This document shows, piece after piece, positions 8,583 to 16,983 of a DNA stretch of 64,000 bases; position 1 is the first letter of the stretch, and each line of letters begins with the position of its first letter. The notes under the pieces were generated by a model. The model had not been told where the DNA came from. It made no database searches and saw nothing but the letters and a program-made list of their open reading frames with translations. The DNA lies in the NCBI GenBank assembly GCA_046349515.1, contig JAXMCE010000009.1, positions 1-64,000 on the forward strand, written 5' to 3'. This DNA is from JBGPGW01 sp046349515. Lineage in GTDB: Bacteria; Pseudomonadota; Alphaproteobacteria; CADEGL01. The translations under genes were made by a program, and so were the position numbers.

Positions 8583-9380
8583 ATGGGGCAACGGTGGTGG
8601 GGTGTTGCTGTGACGATCATGGACAGATTTCGGATCGAGAGAGGCCGGGCGATCTCCGCAGTCGCGCTTCTCGCCGTTCTATGGCTCCCGGCGGCCAGCA
8701 TGCCGGCACAAGCCGGACTCGATGAGGGTATCGCCGCCTATCAGCGATCGGACTATGCGGTCGCCTTGTCCGAATTCCAGCCGCTGGCCAAGGCCGGAAA
8801 TCCGACGGCCCAATATCGTCTTGGACAGATGTATTTCCTCGGCCAAGGCGTCGCGCAGAATCCGAACGAGGCGGCCAAGTGGTTCCGGAGTGCCGCGGAG
8901 AAAGGCGACGCCGGCGCCCAATACCACCTGGGTCTCTTGTTCGATACGGGGCGGGGCGTGAAGGAAAACGCGGCCGAAGCGGCGAAGTGGTTCCGCCTCG
9001 CGGCCGAGCAGAACGATCCGCAGGCCCAATTCACCCTCGGCTATCTCTACCAGGACGGACGCGGCGTCGCGAAGAACGGCCCCGAGGCCTTGAAGTGGTA
9101 CCAGCGCGCGGCCGAGCAGGGCCATGCCATCGCGCTCTTCGCCATGGGGATCTGCTATCGCGGCTGCCTCGGCGTCACCAACGATCCCGTGCAGACTCAT
9201 ATGTGGCTCGAACTCGCCCATGCGCGTCTCGCGCCAGGCAACATGCGCGACGCGGCAGGACGCATCCGCGACAAGGTTGCGGCCAAGATGACGCCGGCAC
9301 AGATCGCGGAAGCCCAGCGCCTCGCGCAAGAGTGGCGGCCGGTCACCCAGTCCTGCGGCCAGCCCCTCGCGACCTGCTGA
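8583..9380 (+). CDS. Exported Sel1-like repeat protein
   Basis: The 265-residue protein has an N-terminal hydrophobic export segment ending near PAQAGLDEG, then about four Sel1 repeats (AQYRLGQMYF, GVAQNPNEAAKWF, AAEKGDAGAQYHLG and so on) and a C-terminal helix with MTPAQIAEAQRLA. The ATG at 8583 has a strong GGTGGAGG site. The internal ATG at codon 13 would give a more standard signal peptide but lacks a site. It resembles the protein at 515-1357 in plan. Confidence 0.87.
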   Translation: MGQRWWGVAVTIMDRFRIERGRAISAVALLAVLWLPAASMPAQAGLDEGIAAYQRSDYAVALSEFQPLAKAGNPTAQYRLGQMYFLGQGVAQNPNEAAKWFRSAAEKGDAGAQYHLGLLFDTGRGVKENAAEAAKWFRLAAEQNDPQAQFTLGYLYQDGRGVAKNGPEALKWYQRAAEQGHAIALFAMGICYRGCLGVTNDPVQTHMWLELAHARLAPGNMRDAAGRIRDKVAAKMTPAQIAEAQRLAQEWRPVTQSCGQPLATC

Positions 9381-9414
9381 CCGAGACCTGTGGGCGGAAA
9401 TCCCGGCGGCGACG

Positions 9415-10122
9415 CTAGGACACGAGCGAGGCAAGCGCCTCGGGGCGCAGGATCGAAAGAGTCCGGCCCTGGAGGTCGATGATTCCCTGCGTGCGCAGGT
9501 CCGTGAAGATCCTGTTCACATGGACGGGCGTGAGACCCAGCGTATCCGCGATGTGCTGATAGCGGAGCGGAAAGGCGAATTTTCCATCGCTCACGAAGTC
9601 GCGTTCGCGAAGGCGCCGTTCGATCCCTAGGATGAACCGCGCGATGCGCTGGGCGCTCGTGCGCCGGCCGAGATCGGCGATGCTCTCCTTGGCCGACCAC
9701 ACCGCATCGAGCCATTGGCGCTCGAGGAAATGCGTGCGGCGTATGTCGTCGTGCATGTAGGAGTCCATCTCCACGCGCGGGAAGACGCACACGACCACAT
9801 CGGTCAGGGCCTGGACCGTGTCCGGCGCCCGTTCCAGGCGCAACGCCGACAGGTTGACCACGTCACCGGGAAGAAAGATGTGGAAGATCTGGCGGCGGCC
9901 TTCGCCGGTCAGGCGATAGTTGAACGCCCATCCGCTGTGGAGGATGTAGAGGCCGTCCCACGAATCCCCCTGCCGGAACAGCATCCCTTTCTTGAGAAAG
10001 GCCCGGGTGTGTTGCCGCAGCGCGATAAGGCGATCAACGTCGTGCCCGCCGCTCATCTTCTCCAGATGCGACCGCATCGGGCAGTGGTCGCAACTGGGGC
10101 CTGAATCGGGGGCGGCGGACAT
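9415..10122 (-). CDS. Crp/Fnr-family regulator with three cysteines (paralogue 1)
   Basis: The 235-residue protein has a cyclic-nucleotide-type sensor domain (about 30-150) and a C-terminal winged helix with HIADTLGLTPVHVNR as the recognition region. Cys11 and Cys14 (CDHC) lie at the N-terminus; Cys112 in VVCVFP matches E. coli FNR Cys122. That gives three of the four cysteines used by FNR to hold an oxygen-sensing [4Fe-4S] cluster. It is closely related to the regulator at 10409-11119, so the pair probably arose by duplication. Targets are unknown; nnrS is about 3 kb away. Confidence 0.87.
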   Translation of the reverse strand: MSAAPDSGPSCDHCPMRSHLEKMSGGHDVDRLIALRQHTRAFLKKGMLFRQGDSWDGLYILHSGWAFNYRLTGEGRRQIFHIFLPGDVVNLSALRLERAPDTVQALTDVVVCVFPRVEMDSYMHDDIRRTHFLERQWLDAVWSAKESIADLGRRTSAQRIARFILGIERRLRERDFVSDGKFAFPLRYQHIADTLGLTPVHVNRIFTDLRTQGIIDLQGRTLSILRPEALASLVS

Positions 10123-10408
10123 GAACCCTTCTATGACAGCCAGCGAATCACCGGATCCGAGAGGAGCGACCGCCGGCGCCGATGGGCGTTAAGAATATTA
10201 AGCACCAATGGGAAACAGTCAATTTATCAAATGTTACAATACTATGTCAGCACTGCCTCCCATTCCCCTAATACGCGCATGGATATCTATAAGTTGCAAG
10301 TAATTTTCACTCGCAGTCTCATTGCGTGACCCTGTGACAGAAGGCGGGACGAGAGCGTGAACGGCCTCCGCCGACGTGCGGGCGATCGCGTGCGATAGCC
10401 TCAGACGG
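10123..10408. other. AT-rich control region of Crp/Fnr paralogue 1
   Basis: The 286-bp gap contains an AT-rich core at about 10190-10330, with the palindrome TTAAGAATATTAA near 10190. It probably carries the promoter for the leftward regulator gene. No site matching the FNR consensus TTGAT-N4-ATCAA was found; TCAATTTATCAA near 10220 is only a weak resemblance. Confidence 0.5.
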
Positions 10409-11119
10409 TCAATTCGCGAGTGCGGTGAACTCGCGATGCTTCTTGATGTGCAGCTTCTTCCCGCGCAACTCGATGAGCCCTTGCCGGCGGAAGGCAGAGA
10501 TCACGCGGTTCACGTGAACGGGCGTGAGGCCGAGCGCGTCGGCGATATGCGGATGTCCCAGCGGAAAGGGAAAGGGCCCGTCCGTCACCTGGCCCCGCTC
10601 GCGCAGACGCTCCTCGAGGTGAAGGATGAAGCGCGCGATGCGCTGCGTGCTCGACCGACGGCCAATGTCCATGAGGTTGTTTTTCACCGCCCACACCACG
10701 TTGAGCCAATAATTCTCCACGCGGTGAGTGCGCTCCACGTCCTCGTGAACGTAGCGATCAAGCTCGCTCCGATCGAACACGCACAGCGTGAGATCGGTGA
10801 GGGCCTGGACCGTCAACGGCGCGCGATCGAGGCGGAGCGAGGACAGATTGACTCCGTCGCCGGGAATGAGGAAGTCGAAGATCTGTCGCTTCCCGTCGCC
10901 GCTGATCCTGTAGTTGAACGCCCAGCCGGTGTGGAGGCTGTAGAACTCCTCCCACGCCTCGCCTTCCCGGTAGAGGATGGTCCGCTTCGGAACGACGCGC
11001 ACCCTGCGGCGCAAGTGCATGATGGCCTCGGGCGCGCCCATGCCGCCATAAATGGTGTGAGCCCGATGGATGCATTGGGCGCAATCAGGGCAAGATGCCG
11101 GCGGAAGGTCAGTCGGCAT
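10409..11119 (-). CDS. Crp/Fnr-family regulator with four cysteines (paralogue 2)
   Basis: The 236-residue protein has the same build as its neighbour: sensor domain, dimer helix and a winged helix with HIADALGLTPVHVNR. Cys10, Cys13 and Cys16 form CxxCxxC at the N-terminus, and Cys113 in TLCVFD matches FNR Cys122. It therefore has four cysteines that could bind an iron-sulfur cluster, though the N-terminal spacing differs from that of FNR. It probably senses oxygen or nitric oxide. Both paralogues share WAFNYR and long stretches around STQRIARFIL. Confidence 0.87.
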   Translation of the reverse strand: MPTDLPPASCPDCAQCIHRAHTIYGGMGAPEAIMHLRRRVRVVPKRTILYREGEAWEEFYSLHTGWAFNYRISGDGKRQIFDFLIPGDGVNLSSLRLDRAPLTVQALTDLTLCVFDRSELDRYVHEDVERTHRVENYWLNVVWAVKNNLMDIGRRSSTQRIARFILHLEERLRERGQVTDGPFPFPLGHPHIADALGLTPVHVNRVISAFRRQGLIELRGKKLHIKKHREFTALAN

Positions 11120-11546
11120 GATTCCGTCCCGTCATACGGGGTGTCGGTGGAACGCGCGTTGGAGCGGAGCCGTAAGATTCCGAGCAGCTCGGTCGGCGCT
11201 TTGAGGTGACTCTGGTTTTTCAACACGGCAGCGAACTGCATCATCGCAGAAGGGCCGTTGCGTAGCGGTTACGTAAATGACTCTGATGCGCGAGTGTTAC
11301 CTAAAATAGCTACAAGGAAACAGACTGATTACAAACAATAATCGATATCATGGAAAATAGAAATTGAATGCCGTCATTTTGTATGACGACAGGTTGCGGC
11401 ACGCCGAGTCGAGTGCGACACGCCGAGTCGATTCCCGTCATCCGCAAATACACGCCCAACCGGCGCATCACCGTCACAAATCGTCGTGTGCCCCGTTGCA
11501 GCGCCGGAATGTTCCGACAGCCGACGCGCGGCTGATTGGCCCCATC
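11120..11546. other. 427-bp AT-rich gap upstream of Crp/Fnr paralogue 2
   Basis: The stretch from about 11262 to 11395 is strikingly AT-rich for this genome (GTTACGTAAATG, ATAATCGATATCATGG). It lies 150 bases or more from the regulator start and would fit a promoter with distal binding sites. From 11395 to 11546 the sequence returns to normal composition and contains the 3' side of the SDR gene. No gene is apparent. Confidence 0.5.
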
Positions 11547-12329
11547 TCACAGCGCGCGGTTGAGCGCGCCGTCGACGAGGATGTTCTGCCCCGTGATGTA
11601 GCCAGCATCCTCCGACAGGAGGAATGCCGTCGCCTTGGCGACCTCGGCGAGCGTGCCGCGCCGGCCGAGCGGCACCGAGCGGCGGATCTCCTCGGGATCC
11701 ACCTCCGCGTTTTCGATGATGCCCGGCAGCACGCTGTTCATGCGGATGCCGTGGCGTCCGTAACGGTCCGCGTAGATCTTGGTGAAGCCGTGGAGCGCCA
11801 GGCGCACGGGCCCGGTCGGATAAAGAAGGCGTGGCTGCACGGACTCCATGCCCGAGATGTTCACGATCGCTCCCCCGCCCTGCTTGATCATGATTGGCGT
11901 CACGTGGCGCGCCATGCGCACGGCGTTCAGCACGAGAAGATTCATGATGTCGAGCCATACGCCGTCGGTCAGATCGAGAAAGGACGTGTCGAAATCGGGG
12001 TCGTAGGTGAGGCGCGGAGCGGTGAGCGCGTTGCGCGCGGCGAAGCCGTGCTTCTGCATGATGCTCGCGTGCCGGCCGCTGTTGTTGACGACGGCATCGA
12101 TGCGGCCGTAACGCTCCATCGCCGTGTCGACGAGACGCTTGATGTCGCTGTCCTCGGTCACCGAGCCCTTGAGGCCGACGCCGCCCAACTCCTTGGCCAG
12201 CGCCTCGCTTCCGCCCGAGGGCGACATGAGCGCCAAAGCGTAGCCGCGCGCGGCGAGCTCCCGCGCGATCCCGGCGCCGATGCCCTTGCTGGCGGCGGTG
12301 ACGATGGCGACGCGCTTCGTTGGACTCAT
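11547..12329 (-). CDS. SDR-family protein lacking the catalytic Lys
   Basis: The 260-residue protein has the SDR fold signature TAASKGIGAG, a divergent NNSG for NNAG, a Ser at 159 (NISG) and a Tyr at 170. The position four residues after the Tyr, normally the catalytic Lys, is Pro174 (YPTGPVR). The C-terminal YITGQNILVDGAL is standard. The enzyme either uses another geometry or is not a conventional dehydrogenase. The ATG at 12329 follows GGGGAGG. It is divergent from the DapB-like gene, so a shared promoter region is likely. Confidence 0.83.
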   Translation of the reverse strand: MSPTKRVAIVTAASKGIGAGIARELAARGYALALMSPSGGSEALAKELGGVGLKGSVTEDSDIKRLVDTAMERYGRIDAVVNNSGRHASIMQKHGFAARNALTAPRLTYDPDFDTSFLDLTDGVWLDIMNLLVLNAVRMARHVTPIMIKQGGGAIVNISGMESVQPRLLYPTGPVRLALHGFTKIYADRYGRHGIRMNSVLPGIIENAEVDPEEIRRSVPLGRRGTLAEVAKATAFLLSEDAGYITGQNILVDGALNRAL

Positions 12330-12466
12330 GCTCGGCCTCCCCTGCCCTGATCTCCGTCCGGTTGTGCCCGAAGACCGCGCGATCCGCAATGCCGTCGCCG
12401 CGCGCGCCGGCACCCCCCGCCATGCTAGGGTCGCGCACCATCACGGAGCCGACACAGGGGGAAGCC

Positions 12467-13279
12467 ATGGTGTTGAAGGTCTGTCTTTCGGGTGCGACGG
12501 GCGGGGTCGGGCGCTGTCTTGCGCGCGCGATCCTCGCCTCCAAGGACTTCTCGCTCGACAGCGCGGTCGCGCGGAAGGCGGCCGGCCAGGACATCGGCGC
12601 GTTCCTCGGGCTGCCCCCCGCCGGCGTCGCGGTGACGGACGACATCGTGGCGGCGCTCGATCGGAAGCCCCATGTGCTCATCGACTATACCCATCCGAGC
12701 GCGATCAAGCGCCATACGCTCGAGGCGCTTCGGCGCCGCATTCCCGTCGTCGTCGGCACTTCGGGCATGAATGCGGAAGACCATGAGGAGATTGAACACG
12801 CGGCCAAGGCGGCGGGCGTCGGCGTCGCCACCGGCAATTTCGCGATCACCGCGGCGCTCATGCAGCATTTCGCGCTTCTGGCCGCGCGCTACGTGCCGCA
12901 GTGGGAAGTGCTCGAATACTGCAAGGCCGAGAAGCCCGATGCGCCGAGCGGCACGGCGACGGAGTTGGCCGAGCAGCTCTCCGCCGTCCGCGCGCCTGTC
13001 TACGTCCACGATCCAGAGCGCATGATCGGGCCCAAGGGCGCGCGCGGCGCCTCGGTCGCCGGCACGCGCGTCCACGCCGTGCGCCTCCCCGGCCACTCGG
13101 CCGCCTGCGAGGTGATCTTCGGCCTCGCGGGCGAGCGTCTCGTCATCCGCCACGACATGCAGACGAGCGACGAGATCTTCGTCGAGGGCACGCTCTTGGC
13201 CGCGCGCAAGGTGCAGAGCTTCAAGGGCATCGCGCGCGGGCTCGACAAGCTGATGTTCGACGGACAAGCGGCGCGTTGA
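12467..13279 (+). CDS. DapB-like dihydrodipicolinate reductase family protein
   Basis: The 270-residue protein has the DapB layout: nucleotide motif GATGGVGR at 9-16, VVGTSG at 96-100, and KPDAPSGTA at 156-164 for substrate binding. DapB reduces hydroxytetrahydrodipicolinate in lysine and diaminopimelate synthesis. Where E. coli has the catalytic His159 and His160, this protein has Cys152 and Lys153; the equivalent of Lys163 (Lys156) is kept. That suggests a paralogue with another substrate rather than the housekeeping enzyme. The ATG follows AGGGGGAAG. I give no gene symbol because of the changed active site. Confidence 0.78.
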   Translation: MVLKVCLSGATGGVGRCLARAILASKDFSLDSAVARKAAGQDIGAFLGLPPAGVAVTDDIVAALDRKPHVLIDYTHPSAIKRHTLEALRRRIPVVVGTSGMNAEDHEEIEHAAKAAGVGVATGNFAITAALMQHFALLAARYVPQWEVLEYCKAEKPDAPSGTATELAEQLSAVRAPVYVHDPERMIGPKGARGASVAGTRVHAVRLPGHSAACEVIFGLAGERLVIRHDMQTSDEIFVEGTLLAARKVQSFKGIARGLDKLMFDGQAAR

Positions 13280-13352
13280 GCGAGCGAGGACCACGCGTGC
13301 GCCGCGCCAGCAGTTCGCTTACCCGACACGAGACAGACAGCGGTTTTCTCCC

Positions 13353-14501
13353 ATGACCTTCTTCGCCCTCGGATTCCGGCCGTTCTTCCTCGGCGCCGGC
13401 CTCTACGCCGCCATCGCGACGCTCCTCTGGCTTCTCGCCTGGAGCGGCGTGATCGATCCCGCCCTCCCGCTGTCTCCGGCCTACTGGCACGGGCACGAGA
13501 TGCTGTTCGGCTTCGCGGCCGCGGGGTTGACGGGATTTCTCCTCACCGCCGTGCCGAGCTGGACCGACACGGGACCGGTCCGGGGCGCGCGGCTCGTCAT
13601 CTTGTTCGCCCTGTGGCTCGCCGCGCGCGTCCTTGCCTGGAGCGAGGCAGGGCCCATCTTCTCGATCGTCGACAGCCTCTTCCTCCCGCTCCTCATTGCG
13701 TTCGTCGCTCCGGGAATCCTCGCGCGCAACGCCAAGCGGAACGGCGTCATCGTCCTCTTGCTCGGCCTGCTTGCCGTCGCGAATATCGCGTTTCACGCCG
13801 AAGCGGCCGACCTCGTCGGCTCGGGCGCACGCTGGGGCCTCTATCTCGCCCTCGACCTGTTCGTCCTGTTCCTCACGCTCATCGGCGGAAGGATCGTGCC
13901 CGCCTTCACAATCGGCGGCATGCGCATGGCGGGCGAGCCCGTCGCGATCGCGCCGATCGCTTGGCTCGACCGGGCTTCGATTCTGTCCGCCGCCGCCGTC
14001 GCGGCGACCGAGGCGCTCTTGCCTCAAAGCCTCGCGCTCTCGCTCGTGGCGGCACTCGCTGCCCTCCTCAACGGCGCGCGATTCCTCCGCTGGCAGGGCT
14101 GGCGTACCTGGAGCGTGCCGCTCGTCTTCGTCCTCCATCTGGGCTACGCCTGGCTCGTCATCGGCCTCGCGCTGAAGGCGCTCGCGGCGGGCGGCCTCAT
14201 CGCGCCCGCAATCGCGAGCCACTCCCTCACGGCTGGTGCGGTCGGCACCATGATCCTCGCCGTGATGAGCCGCGCCTCGCTCGGCCACACGGGACGGAAG
14301 CTCGAAGCTGACCGGGCGACGGCGCTCGCCTATGGGTTCGTGACGCTCGGTGCCGTCTTGCGCGTCGCGGGCCCGTGGACAGACTTTGCCGCGGACGCGA
14401 TCCTCGCCGCTGGTCTCGCATGGGCGGCGGGCTACGCTCTCTTCGCGATTCGCTTCTGGCCGATCCTGACGCGCCCGCGCATCGACGGCCGGCCCGGCTA
14501 G
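13353..14501 (+). CDS. nnrS: NnrS-family membrane protein
   Basis: The 382-residue protein has about 12 hydrophobic segments and the NnrS hallmarks GFRPFFLGAG at the N-terminus, YWHGHEMLFGF, and GGRIVPAFT. NnrS is a haem- and copper-containing inner membrane protein that relieves nitric oxide stress and is often controlled by Crp/Fnr-type NO sensors; two Crp/Fnr genes lie about 3 kb upstream. No strong ribosome site precedes the ATG. Its stop shares CTAG with the converging peptidase gene. Confidence 0.88.
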   Translation: MTFFALGFRPFFLGAGLYAAIATLLWLLAWSGVIDPALPLSPAYWHGHEMLFGFAAAGLTGFLLTAVPSWTDTGPVRGARLVILFALWLAARVLAWSEAGPIFSIVDSLFLPLLIAFVAPGILARNAKRNGVIVLLLGLLAVANIAFHAEAADLVGSGARWGLYLALDLFVLFLTLIGGRIVPAFTIGGMRMAGEPVAIAPIAWLDRASILSAAAVAATEALLPQSLALSLVAALAALLNGARFLRWQGWRTWSVPLVFVLHLGYAWLVIGLALKALAAGGLIAPAIASHSLTAGAVGTMILAVMSRASLGHTGRKLEADRATALAYGFVTLGAVLRVAGPWTDFAADAILAAGLAWAAGYALFAIRFWPILTRPRIDGRPG

Positions 14502-15565
14502 CGGCAGAGCGCCTTGATCGCGCGCCACTCCTCGTCGGAGAAGGCGGGCGCCCTGCTCGGCACTGCGTCATCCGCCGCGGCGATGCGTTCGCCCAAGGGC
14601 GGATGGGTCGAGAGATAGCGGAGCGCGCCCTCGCCCAAGTCGCCCTCCTTCGCCTTGAGGCGCTCGAAGAAGCGCACGATCCCCGACGGGCCGTAGCCCG
14701 CCCGGTCGAGCCACAGGAGCGCGCTCGAATCCGCCTCGCGCTCATACTCGCGCGTGTAGGCCGCAGCGGCGAGGAAGCTGCCCGCTGCCGCCAGCACGGT
14801 CCCGCCCGTGACGTCGCCGATGACGATGCCGATGAGGACGGATGTCGTCGCCGCCTTGAGGAAGAACTTCAGCGCGTGGCGGTGGACGTCGTGGGCCAGC
14901 TCGTGCGCCAGCACGCCTGCGACCTCGTCCGGCGCCTCGGTGAACTCGACGAGCCCGCGCATGAGGACGATCTGCCCGCCCGGCAAGGTGAATGCGTTGA
15001 CGATCGGCGTGTCGAGAACGATGAGCTCGATGTCCGCGCCTTGGGGATGGAGCCGGACGAGCGCCCCCTTGAGAGCGGATAGGGCCGCCGCCCCGTCGCA
15101 GGTGCGGTCGCCCATCTGGGCGAAGAGCTGCCGCCGCACCACCTCGCCCAGCCGCCGTTCGGCCGATCGCGGGACGAGCTCGGCGATGCTCGCGGCGACG
15201 ATCGGGATGATGACGAAGACGAGGACCGCGACGGCCGCGAACGATCCGCCGATCCACAACGCGACCTCGCGGGCATGCGCGCGCCGCTCAGGCGCGGACA
15301 TCGTCAGCTGGGGACAGGCGCGGGCGAGCGCGGCGAAGGCCGCCGCTTCGTGGACGACGAGGCGCGCGTCGCCGTGGCGAAGCTGCCGCACCGGCCCGTC
15401 CGTCGCGCGGCCGACGATGCGGACCGCCTCGACCGGCCAGCGCGCTGTCTCGCCTTCGGTCCGGATGACAAGCGCGCTTCCCTCGACCGTGACGCGCGCC
15501 GTGCGCGCGGCGGCGACGCGGCCATCGTAATAGGTCGCACGGTGCCCTTCAGAAGGCGCCGACAT
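14498..15565 (-). CDS. M48-family zinc metallopeptidase
   Basis: The 355-residue protein has an N-terminal non-catalytic domain (1-95), a membrane segment (about 104-126), and a peptidase domain with HELAH at 221-225 plus Glu277 in EYEREAD as the third zinc ligand. This is the Oma1/HtpX-like M48 layout of envelope quality-control proteases. A second hydrophobic stretch lies at 238-270. The N-terminal domain probably recognises a partner or substrate. The gene overlaps the 3' end of the DUF898 gene by 17 bases, so the two likely form an operon. Confidence 0.88.
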   Translation of the reverse strand: MSAPSEGHRATYYDGRVAAARTARVTVEGSALVIRTEGETARWPVEAVRIVGRATDGPVRQLRHGDARLVVHEAAAFAALARACPQLTMSAPERRAHAREVALWIGGSFAAVAVLVFVIIPIVAASIAELVPRSAERRLGEVVRRQLFAQMGDRTCDGAAALSALKGALVRLHPQGADIELIVLDTPIVNAFTLPGGQIVLMRGLVEFTEAPDEVAGVLAHELAHDVHRHALKFFLKAATTSVLIGIVIGDVTGGTVLAAAGSFLAAAAYTREYEREADSSALLWLDRAGYGPSGIVRFFERLKAKEGDLGEGALRYLSTHPPLGERIAAADDAVPSRAPAFSDEEWRAIKALCR

Positions 15566-16718
15566 CGAGCGCGTCCGCGAGTCCCTCGCCGTAGCGCGGC
15601 CGAGGGCCGGCCGTTTGCGCCGCCACGGCGAAGGCGTCAGGTTCGCTCACGCTGAGCGTCGCCGCGGCGTGCCTTACGATGGCGAACTGGACGATCGCGA
15701 TCGAGACGACGCGTCCGACGAGAACCCAAACGAGGACGGCGAGCACGACCCACAGGGTGATGTGGTTGTCCGCCAACGCAATGCCGCCCCCGAGAATCGA
15801 CAAGGCGAGGACGATCGGCACCACCCCGCACAGGGTGTTCCCGACGATCGTCCAGGGGCGGAGGGCGGAAGTAAAACGTGCGCTGCCGAATTCGACGTTG
15901 CTGAGAGCGTAGCGAAGCTCGCCCGCCCGGTACCAGACAAACAAGCCGTAGGCTACAACGAGGACCGCGGCGATCGATGACAGCACCGGCAGGATGATTT
16001 GCCTCAGGATGACCTCGGGTTCTCGCTCGAGCGGGCTTACATTCACGATCTTCAACACCGTCTCCAGGTCGACGCTGACCGCGACCGTGCCGCCGACCAT
16101 CACACCTGCGAGCAGATAGAACACCATCCAGCGGGCGAACAGGGCTTCGCCCTCGCCTGTGAAGGAAAAATTCCTGTCGCCGAATCGCATGTGCGTGATG
16201 CGATAGCGCATGAGCGCCATGCGCGCCCAGGGATAGGCGAGGCCGACGGTGATGATGGTCACGAGCCACCAGCCCGTCGCGCGCTTGACGTAGGTCCAGG
16301 TCGAGCCGTCGAGCCCGAAGCGGACCCCGCGCCAACTCGTGCGCGTGAGCCTGTAGCGCCACATGCGGTAGAGCGCTACTTGGATCAAGGCCAGGAGCAC
16401 GACGTTGTAGAGGACGCTCGCCGTTTTCTCACTCGCAGGCACGAATTCGATGACGACCGACTGCACGGCACTCAAGCCCATGAGCGCGACGAGGGCCACG
16501 AAGAAGCCCTTGAGAAGCTCGGTCGCAGTGCCGGAATATTCGAGCGGCTCGCCCGCGAGCAGCAGGTTGCCCCAGAAATACTGTCTCAGCCGCGTCTTCG
16601 CCCAGAAGCGGTAGAAGCCGAGCGTCACGAGCTCGAGGCAGGTGTTGCGGAACGCGATCTCCGCGAGGAGCCACCGTTTGCCGACGAAGCGCGCCGTCTC
16701 GACCGGAGGACTGTCCAA
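15549..16718 (-). CDS. DUF898 (YjgN-like) membrane protein, TTG start
   Basis: The 389-residue protein has about eight membrane segments and two DUF898-type blocks, with FRNTCLELVTLGFYRFWAKT and VGLAYPWARMALMRYR as landmarks. YjgN-family proteins are integral membrane proteins of unknown function. No ATG or GTG fits the N-terminus; a TTG at 16718 preceded by AAGGGG gives MDSPPVETARFVG and is the best choice. The frame remains open to 16928, but that region is AT-rich and looks non-coding. An operon with the M48 peptidase is common for this family. Confidence 0.8.
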   Translation of the reverse strand: MDSPPVETARFVGKRWLLAEIAFRNTCLELVTLGFYRFWAKTRLRQYFWGNLLLAGEPLEYSGTATELLKGFFVALVALMGLSAVQSVVIEFVPASEKTASVLYNVVLLALIQVALYRMWRYRLTRTSWRGVRFGLDGSTWTYVKRATGWWLVTIITVGLAYPWARMALMRYRITHMRFGDRNFSFTGEGEALFARWMVFYLLAGVMVGGTVAVSVDLETVLKIVNVSPLEREPEVILRQIILPVLSSIAAVLVVAYGLFVWYRAGELRYALSNVEFGSARFTSALRPWTIVGNTLCGVVPIVLALSILGGGIALADNHITLWVVLAVLVWVLVGRVVSIAIVQFAIVRHAAATLSVSEPDAFAVAAQTAGPRPRYGEGLADALDVGAF

Positions 16719-16983
16719 AGCCGAACCCCTTACCGCACGAAAAAATACCGCCGATCCGGCGACGCGCTCAAAGGAATTGTAACGCCGATTGCGGCACGGC
16801 CATGGCGTTAATGAACATGAAGCCCGCGATGCGCCGACGGGCGCGCTCGGCACGAGACACGGGCACCCCCCGCGGCAAGTCCGCACAGTTGGGATGTCCC
16901 GCCAAAACAGACTATAAGGTGCTCCCATGATCGCGAATCGGTCGGATCAGAGCATCCGACCGAGTGAACAAGGAGGGGCCGGC

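Noticed and set aside
10123..11546. FNR-type operators before the two Crp/Fnr genes
   Set aside because: No TTGAT-N4-ATCAA match; AT-rich pieces resemble half-sites only.
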